A stretch of DNA of 64,000 bases, taken from positions 200,980 through 264,979 of the forward strand of contig NW_020312021.1 in assembly GCF_003144115.1 (NCBI RefSeq). Direction: 5' to 3'. The notes beneath the pieces were generated by a model. The model worked only from the letters and a program-made list of their open reading frames with translations, did not search any database and was not told the DNA's origin. The DNA is from Tilletiopsis washingtonensis. Lineage: Eukaryota; Basidiomycota; Exobasidiomycetes; Entylomatales. The translations under genes and the position numbers were made by a program. This document shows positions 32,638-43,198 of this stretch, one piece after another (position 1 is the stretch's first letter; the number at the start of each line of letters is the position of its first letter).

Positions 32638-35600
32638 TCATTCGGCATCGAGCTGGTCACGCTTGTCGCCCGTGTCGGCACCTCCAAAGAGCTTGCGGAG
32701 AGCGGCTGCGAGGGATGCGTCAGTCAGCGCGCGCTCGCTTGGGCAACTCGGCGCAGCTCACGATCAGTGTCCTCATCCAGTGTCCGCTCGGTGACCTCGA
32801 ACGCCATCTGGGCGTCGTCGGCGTTGTCCGCGTTGAGCTCGTTGCCGCTGCGGTCCGACACCCAGCCGCGCTCGCGCTTCATGGCCGCCTCGCTGCGGTC
32901 CAGCAGCTTCTCCAGGTTGGCATCGGAGATGATCTCGTCGCCCTGCACCGCGAGCTGCACCTTCTCTGCCTCGAGCTTGCGGATCGAGTCCACCAGCGTC
33001 GCCGCCTTGCCCTTCATTCTCAGACCGACCAAGCTGGACTCCGACACGCCGAGAAACTTGTCTTCGGCCACGACGATCTTCTCGAGCTCGCGCTTGGCCG
33101 TGGCGGTCTTGAGCAGGCGCTGCTCGAATGTGTTGCCGGCGACCAGACGGAAGATCAAGACGGGCTTCTTCTGTCCGATGCGGTGGGCACGGTCCTGCGC
33201 CTGCAGGTCTGCTTGTGGGTTCTGCGTCCTCCGCGTCAGCAAAGTGCCACACAACAGCCGACTATCCACGCACCCAGTCAGAGTCGAAGAAGATGACCGT
33301 GTCCGCGGCGACGAGGTTGACGCCGAGACCTCCGGCGCGCGTGGTCAGCAGGAACAGTTTGACCTTGTCCTCGTTGTTGAACGCCTGCATCTGTTCGTCG
33401 CGGTCGTCGCCGGAAGTGTTGCCGTCAATGCGGAACACCTCAAGGCCTTGGTGCTCTGGACAGGCACGGGTGTGAGCTTGGCCGCGTGTGTGACACGCAG
33501 GCCGACTAACCAGTCGCCCAGATCTCCAGCACGTCAAGGACCGTGGTGAACTGCAGACGACAGATCAGCGGGCGGACGCGAGGAGCGCAGGCGGCTGGCC
33601 GTGCTTACCTGGGAGAAGATGAGCACCTTGTGCCCGCGCGGCAGCAGCGCGCCGAGAAGCCGCTCGAGCATCATCATCTTGCCAGAGGCAGCGACCAGCT
33701 CCTTGCCAGTCACCGGCTCGCCGGTCTCGTCCGTGGGCCAGTGGAACAGATACGGGTGGCAGCACGTCCGGCGAAGCGCCATCGTGAGATTCGAGTACTT
33801 GCCCTGGTCGACCCGCTTTTCTGTGATGCCGTATCAGCGGTGTCCTGCGTGCGTCATTGGCGTCTACTCACGACCCTGACGGATCAACGCCTTGCGCGCC
33901 TCGAGCTTCAGCTCGGCAGCTGATCGTGGTCGCAAGACGTCCTCGGCGCCGGGACTGTGGCCGCCCTCCTCCATGCGCCGCGTAAACTCAGACTCCGTCT
34001 CGTCGCCGTAACTGACGTTCTTCTTGGCCTGGCGCACGCGGTTCCGAGAGCGCTCAGAGACAGACAAGCTGTCGTCTACCGAGTCCTGCACGGTCGCTGT
34101 GCCATGCTTGTGGTCAGCCACGTGGTACGCACGCACGCGCGCCAGAGCCCACTCACGCTTCGCCACCTTGCCTCCCTTGTTTGCACGATCGTCGGCCCAG
34201 CGAACGATGTCGTCGTCCACCGCCGCCATCTCGTCGAACGACAGGCCCGTGTGAAGCTCGAGAAGGCGGCGGCGGAAGCTCTTGTCGACGAAGGAGTCGT
34301 ACATCTCCTTCTGCATCTGACTCAGCGGCGCATACAGCAGGTACTCTTTCTTCGGCGGCAGATTCTCCACGTCGACTTTCATGCGGCGCAGCAGGAAGGG
34401 CTTGAGAATCTCGTGCAGCTGTTTGATGAGGTCTTGCTTCGACGCCGAGTTCAGGATGCTGCTCGAGCCGCCCTCCTCGCGCACGGCGTCGAAGTTGAAC
34501 CTGTGGAAGCAGCGCGTCAGCTGTGCGTGCCGGCGGACCGCACAAGGCATGCTCACCACTGCTCGAAGGTAGCCAGGTCGTCGAAGATGTCGGGCAGGAT
34601 GAAATTGAGCAGCGACCAGAGCTCCTTGAGGTTGTTCTGCAGCGGCGTGCCGCTGAGGATCAAGCGGTTCGCCGAGTTGAACTTCTTCAATTCGTTGATG
34701 AGGCTGGGCGTCGTGTAAGCGGGTGCAGCTGAGCGACAGCACTCGGATGCGGCTCACATGCAGTTCATGTTCTTGAGCCGCTGCCCCTCGTCGACCACGA
34801 TGAATTTCCACTTGTGCTTGTCCAGGAATTTCCGGTCCGAGACGACCGTTTGGAAGGAGGTCAGGACGATCGGAAATGCGTGGCGCTCACTCGCAACCTG
34901 CGGCGTGCGGAGGTGTTTCTCGCGCAGCTGGCGCCGCTCATTCACACTGCCCATGTACTCAAGCACGGGAATCGTGGGCGTGAACCTTCGGAGCGAGGTC
35001 AGACGAGCCGTTGGCGGCATCGCAGCCGGATGACTTACTTCTGAAACTCGCGCCGCCAGTTGCGGACCGTGCTCTTGGGCCCGACGACGAGGAACGGGCC
35101 CCAGACGTTGCGCTTCTTCAGATAGGCAAAGAACGAGATCGTCTGCAGCGTCTTGCCGAGGCCCATCTCGTCGGCGAGGATGCCGTTCAGGCCGTTCTCG
35201 TAGAGACTGACGAGCCACTCCAGGCCGCTGATCTGGTAGCTGCGCATGATGGCGCCCGTGACCAGCTCGGGCTGGCGCTCGTCGCGCTCGAATGCCTCGC
35301 CCTTCTGGACCGGCGCAGCCTCGCCGTCCGCGCCCTTCGCCTTCTTCTGGGCCGGGCCATCCTCTTCGCCAGCCGCTTGCAGATCCTCCTCGCCAATGAG
35401 GTCGGTGATCGCGTACTCTGCAGTGCCTCGCTTGCGCTTGTCTGGCGCGCGCTGTCGGCGCGCTGCAGTGCTGGCCTCTGGCTTCTCGCCCGCCTCTCCC
35501 GCTCGCGTAGACCGCCCGGCGACGGGCCGTGCCGGCTCAGCGTCGGCTTCCGTGCTCACTGCAGCGCGCTTGCCTGCCGCTTCCGCCTTGGCGTCTGTCG

Positions 35601-36061
35601 TGCGCCGCTTCTCCGCCTCGCGGTCCATCTTCTCCTGCATGATCTTGGCGTACACGCCCGACTTCTTGAGCAGGTACTTGAGCTTCTTGAGGCGAGCGGC
35701 GGTCTCCTGAAGCACAGTGCGAGGTCAGCACGGGCTCCGATGACAGCCGGCAGCCGTGCGGCTGCGTGCTTGCATTCTTCCGCGCGTGACTCACTGCCGG
35801 ATCCTCCTCCTCTTGCGGCTGCTGCACCTTGGGCGGACGGCCGCGCCCGCGCTTCTTTGGCTCGACCTGAGCCGCCGTGGCAGGGGCGGCCGCATCGTCA
35901 GCATCAGCTGCATCGCCGTCGTGGTCGTTGTTGTCGTCTTCGTCGTCGTCTTCATCGCCGTCGAGCTGCTTGGCGACGCGGAGGAGCTCGGGATCGGCCT
36001 CCTCCTCCTCCGTCTGGGCGCGCGAGGAGGCCGCCGCCGACGTCGTGGCGACTGGAGCCAT
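32638..36061 (-). CDS. SNF2 chromatin ATPase, HELLS/DDM1/Irc5-like
   Basis: Eleven exons: 36061-35795, 35706-35039, 34985-34758, 34703-34557, 34500-34157, 34096-33872, 33820-33609, 33550-33511, 33455-33274, 33221-32762, 32705-32638; about 946 residues, all joins in phase. It is an ATP-driven nucleosome remodeler. Seen: acidic N-terminus with an AT-hook-like [10 protein letters not shown], helicase motifs I ([14 protein letters not shown]), Ia, II as DEGQ in [15 protein letters not shown] ([11 protein letters not shown]), and the C-lobe with [24 protein letters not shown] and [11 protein letters not shown]. The C-terminal [18 protein letters not shown] matches the HELLS/Lsh/DDM1/Irc5 branch, which has a near-identical ISD..LE.LLDRS. 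Motif II is DEGQ rather than DEGH or DEAH. Exon 8 is only 40 bases. Whether it serves DNA methylation, cohesin loading or repair cannot be told. Confidence 0.9.
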
Positions 36062-38570
36062 GGCAGGCGAGTGCGAGGCGAGTGGCAGGACGGATGCGGT
36101 GCTGGAAGGTCTGCTCGGCGCTGGGTGTGCTGTTGCCGGGGTAGAGCGGGGCGTGGATGGTTGGGGCGGGGAAGAAGGTCGCCGCTGGAGGCGAGATGAG
36201 GTGGAGTAGGCGCCGCTCCGAGGGCTCGTCAGCAAGCACACGTTTCCGCAGGCACTGCGCGAGTGTGTTGCTTGCGTGCCGTGCGTCATTTTGGGTTTGT
36301 AGCTTCAGCGAGGCTCGAATACAACGGCCGCCCTACTCCAGGCGATCGTCGTCGTATTCGCACTCAACGCGTGCAGACACGCGTCGCGCTCGCCTGCGCG
36401 CGCCGCCAGCCCTCTCACGTGCGACCTCGCAGAAGGTTGGTCGACTGGCGGTCAGCTCGGCGTCACAAAGCGCTATCCTGAACGATCTGAGAGGCTGGCA
36501 GAGATGCATGTGGTGCATCAAGTAAGCGCTGCGCAGGGAGCGTGCCCCACCCTGCTGAACCCCTGTGGCAGCAGCAGCCCTCGTGACTGCGCCCGGCGAC
36601 GCTCACACGACATGGACACACTCGGACGCACCTCCCACGTCTCCGCCTGAAGACAGGAGAGGGGAGAAAATGGCAACGGCGAGCAAGATTCTCGTTTCAG
36701 CGGCGCCTTGCTCGGTCCGTGCTACCGGACAGCTCGGAGAGACGACCGGCGTCGGCGGCTCGGGGATCTCACCGTCGGGCGTGGCGGGCGTGGCGCTCCT
36801 CGCTCTCGGGCAGCGGCCCCCAGCGGCGAGTCTTTCTGCATCTGCGTCTGCCCTGCGGATGCTGCAGCTGTCTCAAGCCGAATACGCTCTGCCCATGCAC
36901 CGGTACAGCACGGCGACCCATCTCGTAGGCTGACCCACCCGTCGGATGCGGACCTGTCACGCGGACCTGCCAGACGCCAGCCGCCGCGCTCAGCCGACCG
37001 TGGCGCCGCAAACCTGCCGAGCCGTGTCGCTGACGCCTCGGCTCCGAGGTACTCTGCGCTCTGCACGCTGCATGCTGCTGCAGCAGTACGCCGCAACTCG
37101 GTGTGGCTCGGCATTCACAGCAGTCCAGCATTTGCGAAGTCAAGGCGTAGTCCCTCCGAGCGCGGCCAAGCGAGCGGACGCACACCTGGGAGGGACGCGG
37201 CACGGAGGGCTGGCCCTGCTCGCCTGCGAAGCGCAAGTAGGAGAGTGGAAGAGGCCCAGAGCGCACAACCACTTCAGACATGACCGTCGCCGTGGCTCGC
37301 TGCTGCTGCCGCTTGTGCTACAGCCCAGACGCCCTGGTGCTGAAGCTGAGCGGTGCAGCGACATGTCGCGGACGTCCCTGCGGCGCCTTGATCGGCAGCG
37401 CCGTGCTCGCGGCGAGTGTGGTGAATCAAGATGGCTTCTCCTGCGAGGAGCAGCCACCCGAGCGCCAGGAACACGGATCGCAGGCGGTGTGCCTCGATGA
37501 TGAGGAAAAGAGGCTTGATTAAATTTCGACCGAGAGCATGCCGGCTCCGCCGCCTCCGAGATGATCGTGCTCGGGCGGCCGGGCAGGTCGGCACGGCTCC
37601 TGTCTCAGGGTGCCTGACGAGCGAGTGTGGCGCGCGCAGCGGAGGGACCATCGCAGAGTGCAGGAGAGGACGACGGCGATGGGTCGCAGCTGCTCTCTCA
37701 CGCCGCCGAGAGCGGTGGCCGGCGATGTGCCTGCGCGTGTGACTTGGACGAAGCTTCTTCTCCAGCGGGCAGCGGCTGCGGCTGGTCAGAGCGCAGATGC
37801 ATGCAGCTGCCTGAGCGGCTGCTGCTGTGCAGCTGATGCCGCCGCAGCGAGTCTGGCGGCGCATTCCGTCCGGGGACGTGAGCGGGGCACGGCGGAGGAG
37901 CCACGAGCAGGGCCCGAGTGCGGTCAGCGATCATTTTTTCGCCTCTCATGGCTTGCAGCGGGTGCAGCGGCGCCTCGTCGGGCACCTGAGCACAGCGGCG
38001 GCGTGCCTCGGCCATGATGTGGCCGTGCGATGCTCTCGCGCTCGACTGCCCTCGTGCCTGCCGCCTCTTCCTGCCCTGGAGCAGCGCGCGGCACGCGGCC
38101 TGCCTTTGCGCAGCGCCGCACCCGGCGAGCGCTCGGCGGTGGGTTCAGCGGTGCGCCGCCGCGCGCTCCGGCCTGCGCCGCGCGAGCCGCCGTCTTCGCT
38201 GGGCGCGAGCTTCCACGGCCGGCGGTCGCGCGCGGCGCGCGAGAGAGAGAGAGAGCGCCGAGCGAAGGGCTCGCGCTTGCGGCTCGTGCTTCTGCATCCT
38301 CTATCGCACCACCTCCTCCCACTCGTGCTCGCACTCAACTCCTCCTCACCCTCATCGCCTGCGTCGCTGCAGCGCCTCGTTCGCCGCACCGCTCCCGCTC
38401 GTTCGAGCGCGACTCGCCGCTCGCTCAGACGCCTCTGCGTCCGCCTGCTGCGCTCTCATCCGCACCCGAAGCTCGGCCGCACGTCTGTGTGACTGCGCGG
38501 TGCTGGCCCGTCGGCATCCGCACCTGGCCGCAGGCCCCTCTGCCTCTCCGCTGTGCCTCGAGACGCGCCC
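36062..38570. other. Long divergent spacer, no gene seen
   Basis: 2.5 kb between the SNF2 gene (-) and the bHLH gene (+). Open frames on both strands are short, overlapping and compositionally random. A short GA run lies at about 38246-38262. The last ~300 bases before 38571 are CT-rich and look like a leader. It probably holds long promoters. Confidence 0.5.
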
Positions 38571-41455
38571 ATGATGACTACCTCGCCCGCCGGCCAGCCG
38601 AGCCAGGCTGGCACGCCGTCGCACAGCGCCGTCCACTTCGCCGCAGAGGCGGGCAGCAGCCGCCAGAGCGGCGCCGGCAGCAGCAGCGGCGGCAGCAACA
38701 GCGCCAGCGGCAGTGGCAGCAGCAAGAGCGGCAGCCACGACGCCGAGCATGCGCGCCGTGCCAGCGCCGACGAGCACGGCGCAGGGCCGTCGGGCACCAG
38801 CGGCATGGGCGGCTTCAACCTCGATGCCTTCGACTTCGGCGCCGACTTCACGCTCCCATCCTCGCTCGACGAGCTCAACATCTTCACCCACAGCGGTGCG
38901 CATGGTGCCGACGGACAGGGCGGACAGGGCCCTGCGCCGCACCAGCAGCACACGCCTGGCCAGAGCCATGCCTTTGCGCACCACAGCCACTCCAACTCGG
39001 CGCCGGGCAGCGTCGGCGCGCCTAGCCCTGCATCCATGTCGCATGCAGGTAGGCCCAGCACCTACTCGCCGGCCAGCTCGCACCGTGGAGCCGCAGCGAG
39101 CGACAGCAGAGGCAGCCGTCATGGCAGCCCGCGCGTGAGCCAGCTCTCGGGCAATGCGGCCATGGCACAGAGCGGCTCGTCCAACGGCACGAGCGGCCCT
39201 GCAGGCGCTGCCTTTGGTGGTGCCGGATCGCCGCTCGCCAATTTGCTGATGAGCATGTCGAATAATGCTGCCGAGTCGGCCTCGCGCGGCAGTGCCGCCT
39301 CGCCTGCGGCCTCGAACGTCGCACAGCTGCTCGAGCAGTCGGGCCAGATGCAGCTGAGCATCGGCGACATCCAGCGCATGCTCATGGAGAAGGAGCAGGC
39401 GGAGCGCCTGCAGAACATGCAGACGGCCGTTCTGCGGCAGCAGCTCGAGGCGCTGCAGCGGCAGGCAGACAGCCGCGGCAACCACGGCCAGTCGTCGATG
39501 CCGTCGAACGTCCAGGCGTACGCCCTGCAGCAGCTGCAGCAGCAGCAGCATCAACAGCAGCAGCGGCATCAGCAGCAGCAACAGCAGCACGCCGACCTCA
39601 TCAGCATGGCAGCGCAGGTCAGCGGCAGCAACGGCAACACGCCGACGCAGCAGAACCCCGGGCCGGGCAGCAGCGCGCCGTCGCCCTTCATGAACGCCTT
39701 CAGTCCGAATGCGTACGCTCAGCAGCGCGACGGCTCGGCGCAAAGCCCGCACGCGCAGATCAACAACCCGTTCTGCCAGCCGAACATGCCCATGAGCTCG
39801 GCCATGGCGCAGTACGGCCTGATGACGCCCGTGCACTCCGGCGCCTTCAATTCGGGCCAGCAGATGTCAACGCCCTACGTGAGTTGCGGTGCGGGTAGTT
39901 ACGGGAGCGGCAGCCTCCATCGTACGGCTTCACCGTGCGTCAGCTATACTCACTCTTCTCCTATGCGCAGATGAACGGATCATTCACTCCGCTCGAGTCT
40001 CCCGCGATCACTCCCGCCAGTGTCTTCTCCACCGGCGCGAGCACGACGGCGGACTTCTTCTCTCCGCTCACGTCGCCGGCGCTTCGGCCGCAGCCACCGT
40101 CAGCGAGCGACATCATGATGCTGCCGCCTGCGGCCAGCCCCCACGGCGGCGCACCGGGCCGCTCCGGCAGCCTGAGCCGGCGCGGCGGCCGCGCAGGCTC
40201 GGCGACGTCGCCGCACTTCGGTCCGCAGGGCCACAGCACCACGCCCACAGCCAGCCCACTCGCGCTCATGGGCCATGCCAAGCCTGGCCCGCTGCCGCGG
40301 AAGAACCGCTCGACCACGGCAGAGGCGCGCGCCAACAAGGTGCGGCCCAGCCCGCTGGTGAAGCCGACTGCTCCCCCAGCGCGCGCCGCTCGCTCGCGCG
40401 ACTCTACTGCCGCAAGCCCAGCCACCACGTCGGGGCCCGGCTCGCGTCGTCCCAGTCTTTCCGAGGCGGCAGGCGCCAAGCCTGGCACTGCTGCGGTGCC
40501 CAACAGCTTCACTCCGCTGATGACGGGCGCGGGCAAGTCGCTCGAGGCTAGCCCAAGCGAGGGCGCTGCGAGCACGCCGAGTCCGATTGACTTGAGCTCG
40601 GGCTCCATGCCGCCGCCGGGCGCCTCGTCGAGCGGCAAGCCGCTGACACCGGGCAGTATCATGGGCATCGGACAGAAGAGCAGCGCTGCGAAGGCCAACG
40701 GCGCGGGCCCGAGCAAGCTGAAGGGCAAAGGCACGGGCACGCCGGACAAGGCCGTCACATTTGCAGCTGATGCGGTCCAGAAGACGAGCGATGCAGTGAT
40801 GCGCGTTCCCCCGCCCGGCGGTGAGTCTTTCGTGCCCTTGCGATGGCGCCTCTCGCTGACACGCTTTGCTCTAGGCCTCTCTCCGGCCGAGCGCGAAGAA
40901 TGGGCGAACTTCAAGTCGTCCGGCGGGATTGAGTCGCGGCGCACGTCGCACAAGGCGGCGGAGCAGAAGCGCCGCGACTCGCTCAAGTTCTGCTTCGACG
41001 AGCTGCGCGGCATGCTGCCGGGCATCACGCTCGACGACGATGCGCCCGGCGGCTCCTACCTCGGCCCCGACGGCGCGCTCGAGGACATCGACGTTGAGCA
41101 GTTCGACCCCGCCGAGCTGTGCGACGCCGAGACCTCTCGTCTTGCCAACCGTGCCATCAGCAAGGTCGCGCTGCTGCGCCACTCAAACGAGTACCTCGTG
41201 CGCATCACTACGCGCCTGGCGCGTCGCGACGCCGCGCTGGCCGATGCGCGCAACGAAATCGTGCAGCTGCGCGCCGCGCTGGGCCTGCCGCCGCCAGCTA
41301 ACATGCATCTCATGGGTCCTCAGCCCGTCGGCTACATGGCCGGCATGCAGCAGTTCATCCTCGAACTGCAGGAGCAGCAGAAGATTGCCGCGAGCTCGGG
41401 CGTGCCGTACCATCCCCATCTGCTCGACGACTCGCAAATGGACCTCTCGCACTAG
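38571..41455 (+). CDS. bHLH transcription factor with Gln-rich N-terminus
   Basis: Three exons: 38571-39878, 39971-40820, 40875-41455; about 912 residues. Probable nuclear regulator. The first ~720 residues are Ser/Gly/Ala/His-rich with a Gln/His run coded by CAG repeats (about 39525-39592), typical of an activation region. The DNA-binding domain lies in exon 3: basic region and helix 1 RRTSHKAAEQKRRDSLKFCF, an unusually long acidic loop of about 45 residues (DDDAPGGSYLGPDGALEDID and on), then helix 2 RAISKVALLRHSNEYLVRI running into a coiled coil with heptad Leu/Ala. The Glu of AEQKRR, which contacts the E-box CA, is present. ATG ATG opens the frame at 38571. Targets and pathway are unknown. 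Confidence 0.9.
39525..39592 (+). repeat. CAG-rich repeat coding for Gln/His tract
   Basis: An impure CAG/CAT tract inside bHLH exon 1 that encodes a Gln-rich stretch with His. Such tracts change length easily and may modulate activation strength. Confidence 0.8.
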
Positions 41456-41776
41456 CAAGCTGCACCTGTCGTCCCCAACGCCTTCGCATCAACCCCTCCA
41501 CCCTTGTTCCGCCACCTTTGCCGTCCCTTGCGTCACCAAGCATACTCTACACCTGTCTGTTCCCCTCACAGCCCGTCCGTCGCTCGCACGGCCCGACACT
41601 GTCCGGGCCCGACGCTATACCTCCCTGTGACCCTCGACAACGCTGTCCGCCGTGTGCGCCGTGTGCTGCAACGGCTCAGGGGAATGTGTCATATTTATGG
41701 AGCGCCACGCGTGATCCCTCGTGCTGAGAACGTGGCTGGGTAAAGAGCGAGGCCCGGATCGAGCTTGTGAGCGCGC
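41456..41776. other. Convergent 3' spacer
   Basis: About 320 bases between the bHLH stop (+) and the dehydrogenase stop (-). The first part is C/T-rich; an AT-rich patch CATATTTATGG lies near 41689 and could help 3' end formation. No gene seen. Confidence 0.45.
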
Positions 41777-42846
41777 CTACTTGTCCTTGGCGTTCGCCGC
41801 CAGGTACTCGTCGCGCATCGTGACGACCTTGCTGCGCGCGATGGCGTTGACCATGAAAGCCGGCGCCCATGCGATGAAGAACATGCCCCAGGCGTGCGGG
41901 CCCCACGGCACGACGACTGCGCCTGGCCGCGGCGTCCACCACGTGGAGCGCAGCGAGGCAATGCCCGCCTTGACCCAGTCTGCAGACGTCGGCACCTGCC
42001 CAGAAGATGTGTGAGCTGCTGACCTCGTGCGCGCACCTACTGACATCTCACCATGCGGCTGACTGGCTCGAGGCACATGTTGGACGACACCTGGCCGGGC
42101 ACCATGCAGACGATGTCGACCTGCCGCTTCTCGCAGATCATCTCGTTGTGCAGCGAGCGGCTGAAGCTGACGTCGAAGCCCTTGGTGCCGCAGTACGGCG
42201 AGAGACTGCGCAGGCAGGTCAGCACTTGCTCAAGAGCTCTTGCGGCATAGCCAGACGCACTACGGAGGCGGCGCCCAGCAGCCAATGCTCGTCACAGTCA
42301 CGAGCAGCGACGGCTCGTGGCGCTTCAGATGCGGCAGACAGATGCGCGCCACCTCGGCGGGGTAGAATGCGTTGGCGAGCACGATGCCGGCGACGCTCTC
42401 GCTCGACTGCTCGTCGAGCTTCGGATAGGACAGCTCGTTGACGCCGAGGTTGGAGATGACGACGGTGAGCCGCACGTCGGGCTCGTCGAGCAGCTTGGCC
42501 AGGCCCTCGGTCAGCGCCGGGTTGGGGTACACCGTCGCCTCGGTGACGAGCAGGCGCACGTCGGCGTCGGGCGCCAGCTTGTGGATCTGCGAGCGCACCG
42601 TCTCGAGCTTGCCCTTGTTGCGCCCCTGGATGATGACGTTGAAGCCGAGCGCGGCGAGCTGCAGCGCCCACTCCTCGCCCATCCCGCCCGTGCTGCCCGC
42701 TGTGGAGGCGTGCGTACGTCAGGGGGCCGTGCTGGCCTCTGAGGTGCTGCGCTGCACTCACTGACGAGCGCAAACGGCGCCTTGCCGCGCGCCGAGGGCC
42801 CTGCGCCGTTCTCGTGCCAGTAGCGGTGCAGAGCAGAGGCCGACAT
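41777..42846 (-). CDS. Short-chain dehydrogenase/reductase (HSD17B12-like)
   Basis: Four exons: 42846-42762, 42699-42261, 42205-42052, 41995-41777; 298 residues. An NAD(P)-dependent oxidoreductase. Seen: cofactor motif TGSTGGMGEEWA made by joining exons 1 and 2, GRNKGKLETV, VVISNLGV in the NNAG position (here SNLG), catalytic Ser in VTSIGCW, and catalytic Y-x3-K in LSPYCGTKGF, with a C-terminal hydrophobic stretch around GMFFIAWAPAFMVNAI. The overall pattern (PPPYLSPYCGTKGF, late hydrophobic tail) resembles the 3-ketoacyl-CoA reductase/17-beta-HSD type, so it may be an ER enzyme of lipid or sterol metabolism. It is divergent from the P450 with 352 bases between starts. Confidence 0.88.
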
Positions 42847-43198
42847 GTTGCGATGTTGTGGTTGAGAGGCGAGAGGGGGCCGACGAAGATCTGAGCGGCG
42901 GCGGGCGGCCTTGCGTGGTGCATGCATGGGCCAGACGCGCGCCGGCGGGCAGAGGAGCAGTCTGCGGCATGGTGACGCGCTTGTCGGATGATCGGCGTGC
43001 GCCGGCGTCCCAGCCGGTGGCCTGATTTAGCGCGCCCAGCTCTCTCTCTCGACGGATGCAGGGGCCAGTGCGGACGATCAGCGCATCTGGAGCGTGAGAG
43101 CTTCTGTTCGCCGACTCGCAGCGTCACCTCTCGCCTCAAACCACCACCATCAAGACGCATCGCAACGTGCAAGCTGTACTCGACTGCCGGCGCCCACC
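42847..43198. promoter_or_regulatory. Divergent promoter region, dehydrogenase / P450
   Basis: 352 bases between the start codons of two head-to-head oxidoreductase genes. Both promoters must lie here, so joint control is possible. No clear binding site was recognised. Confidence 0.4.

Noticed and set aside
43094-43198. Upstream in-frame start for the P450
   Set aside because: It adds about 35 His/Ser/Arg-rich residues before the membrane anchor; the ATG at 43199 gives a normal P450 N-terminus.
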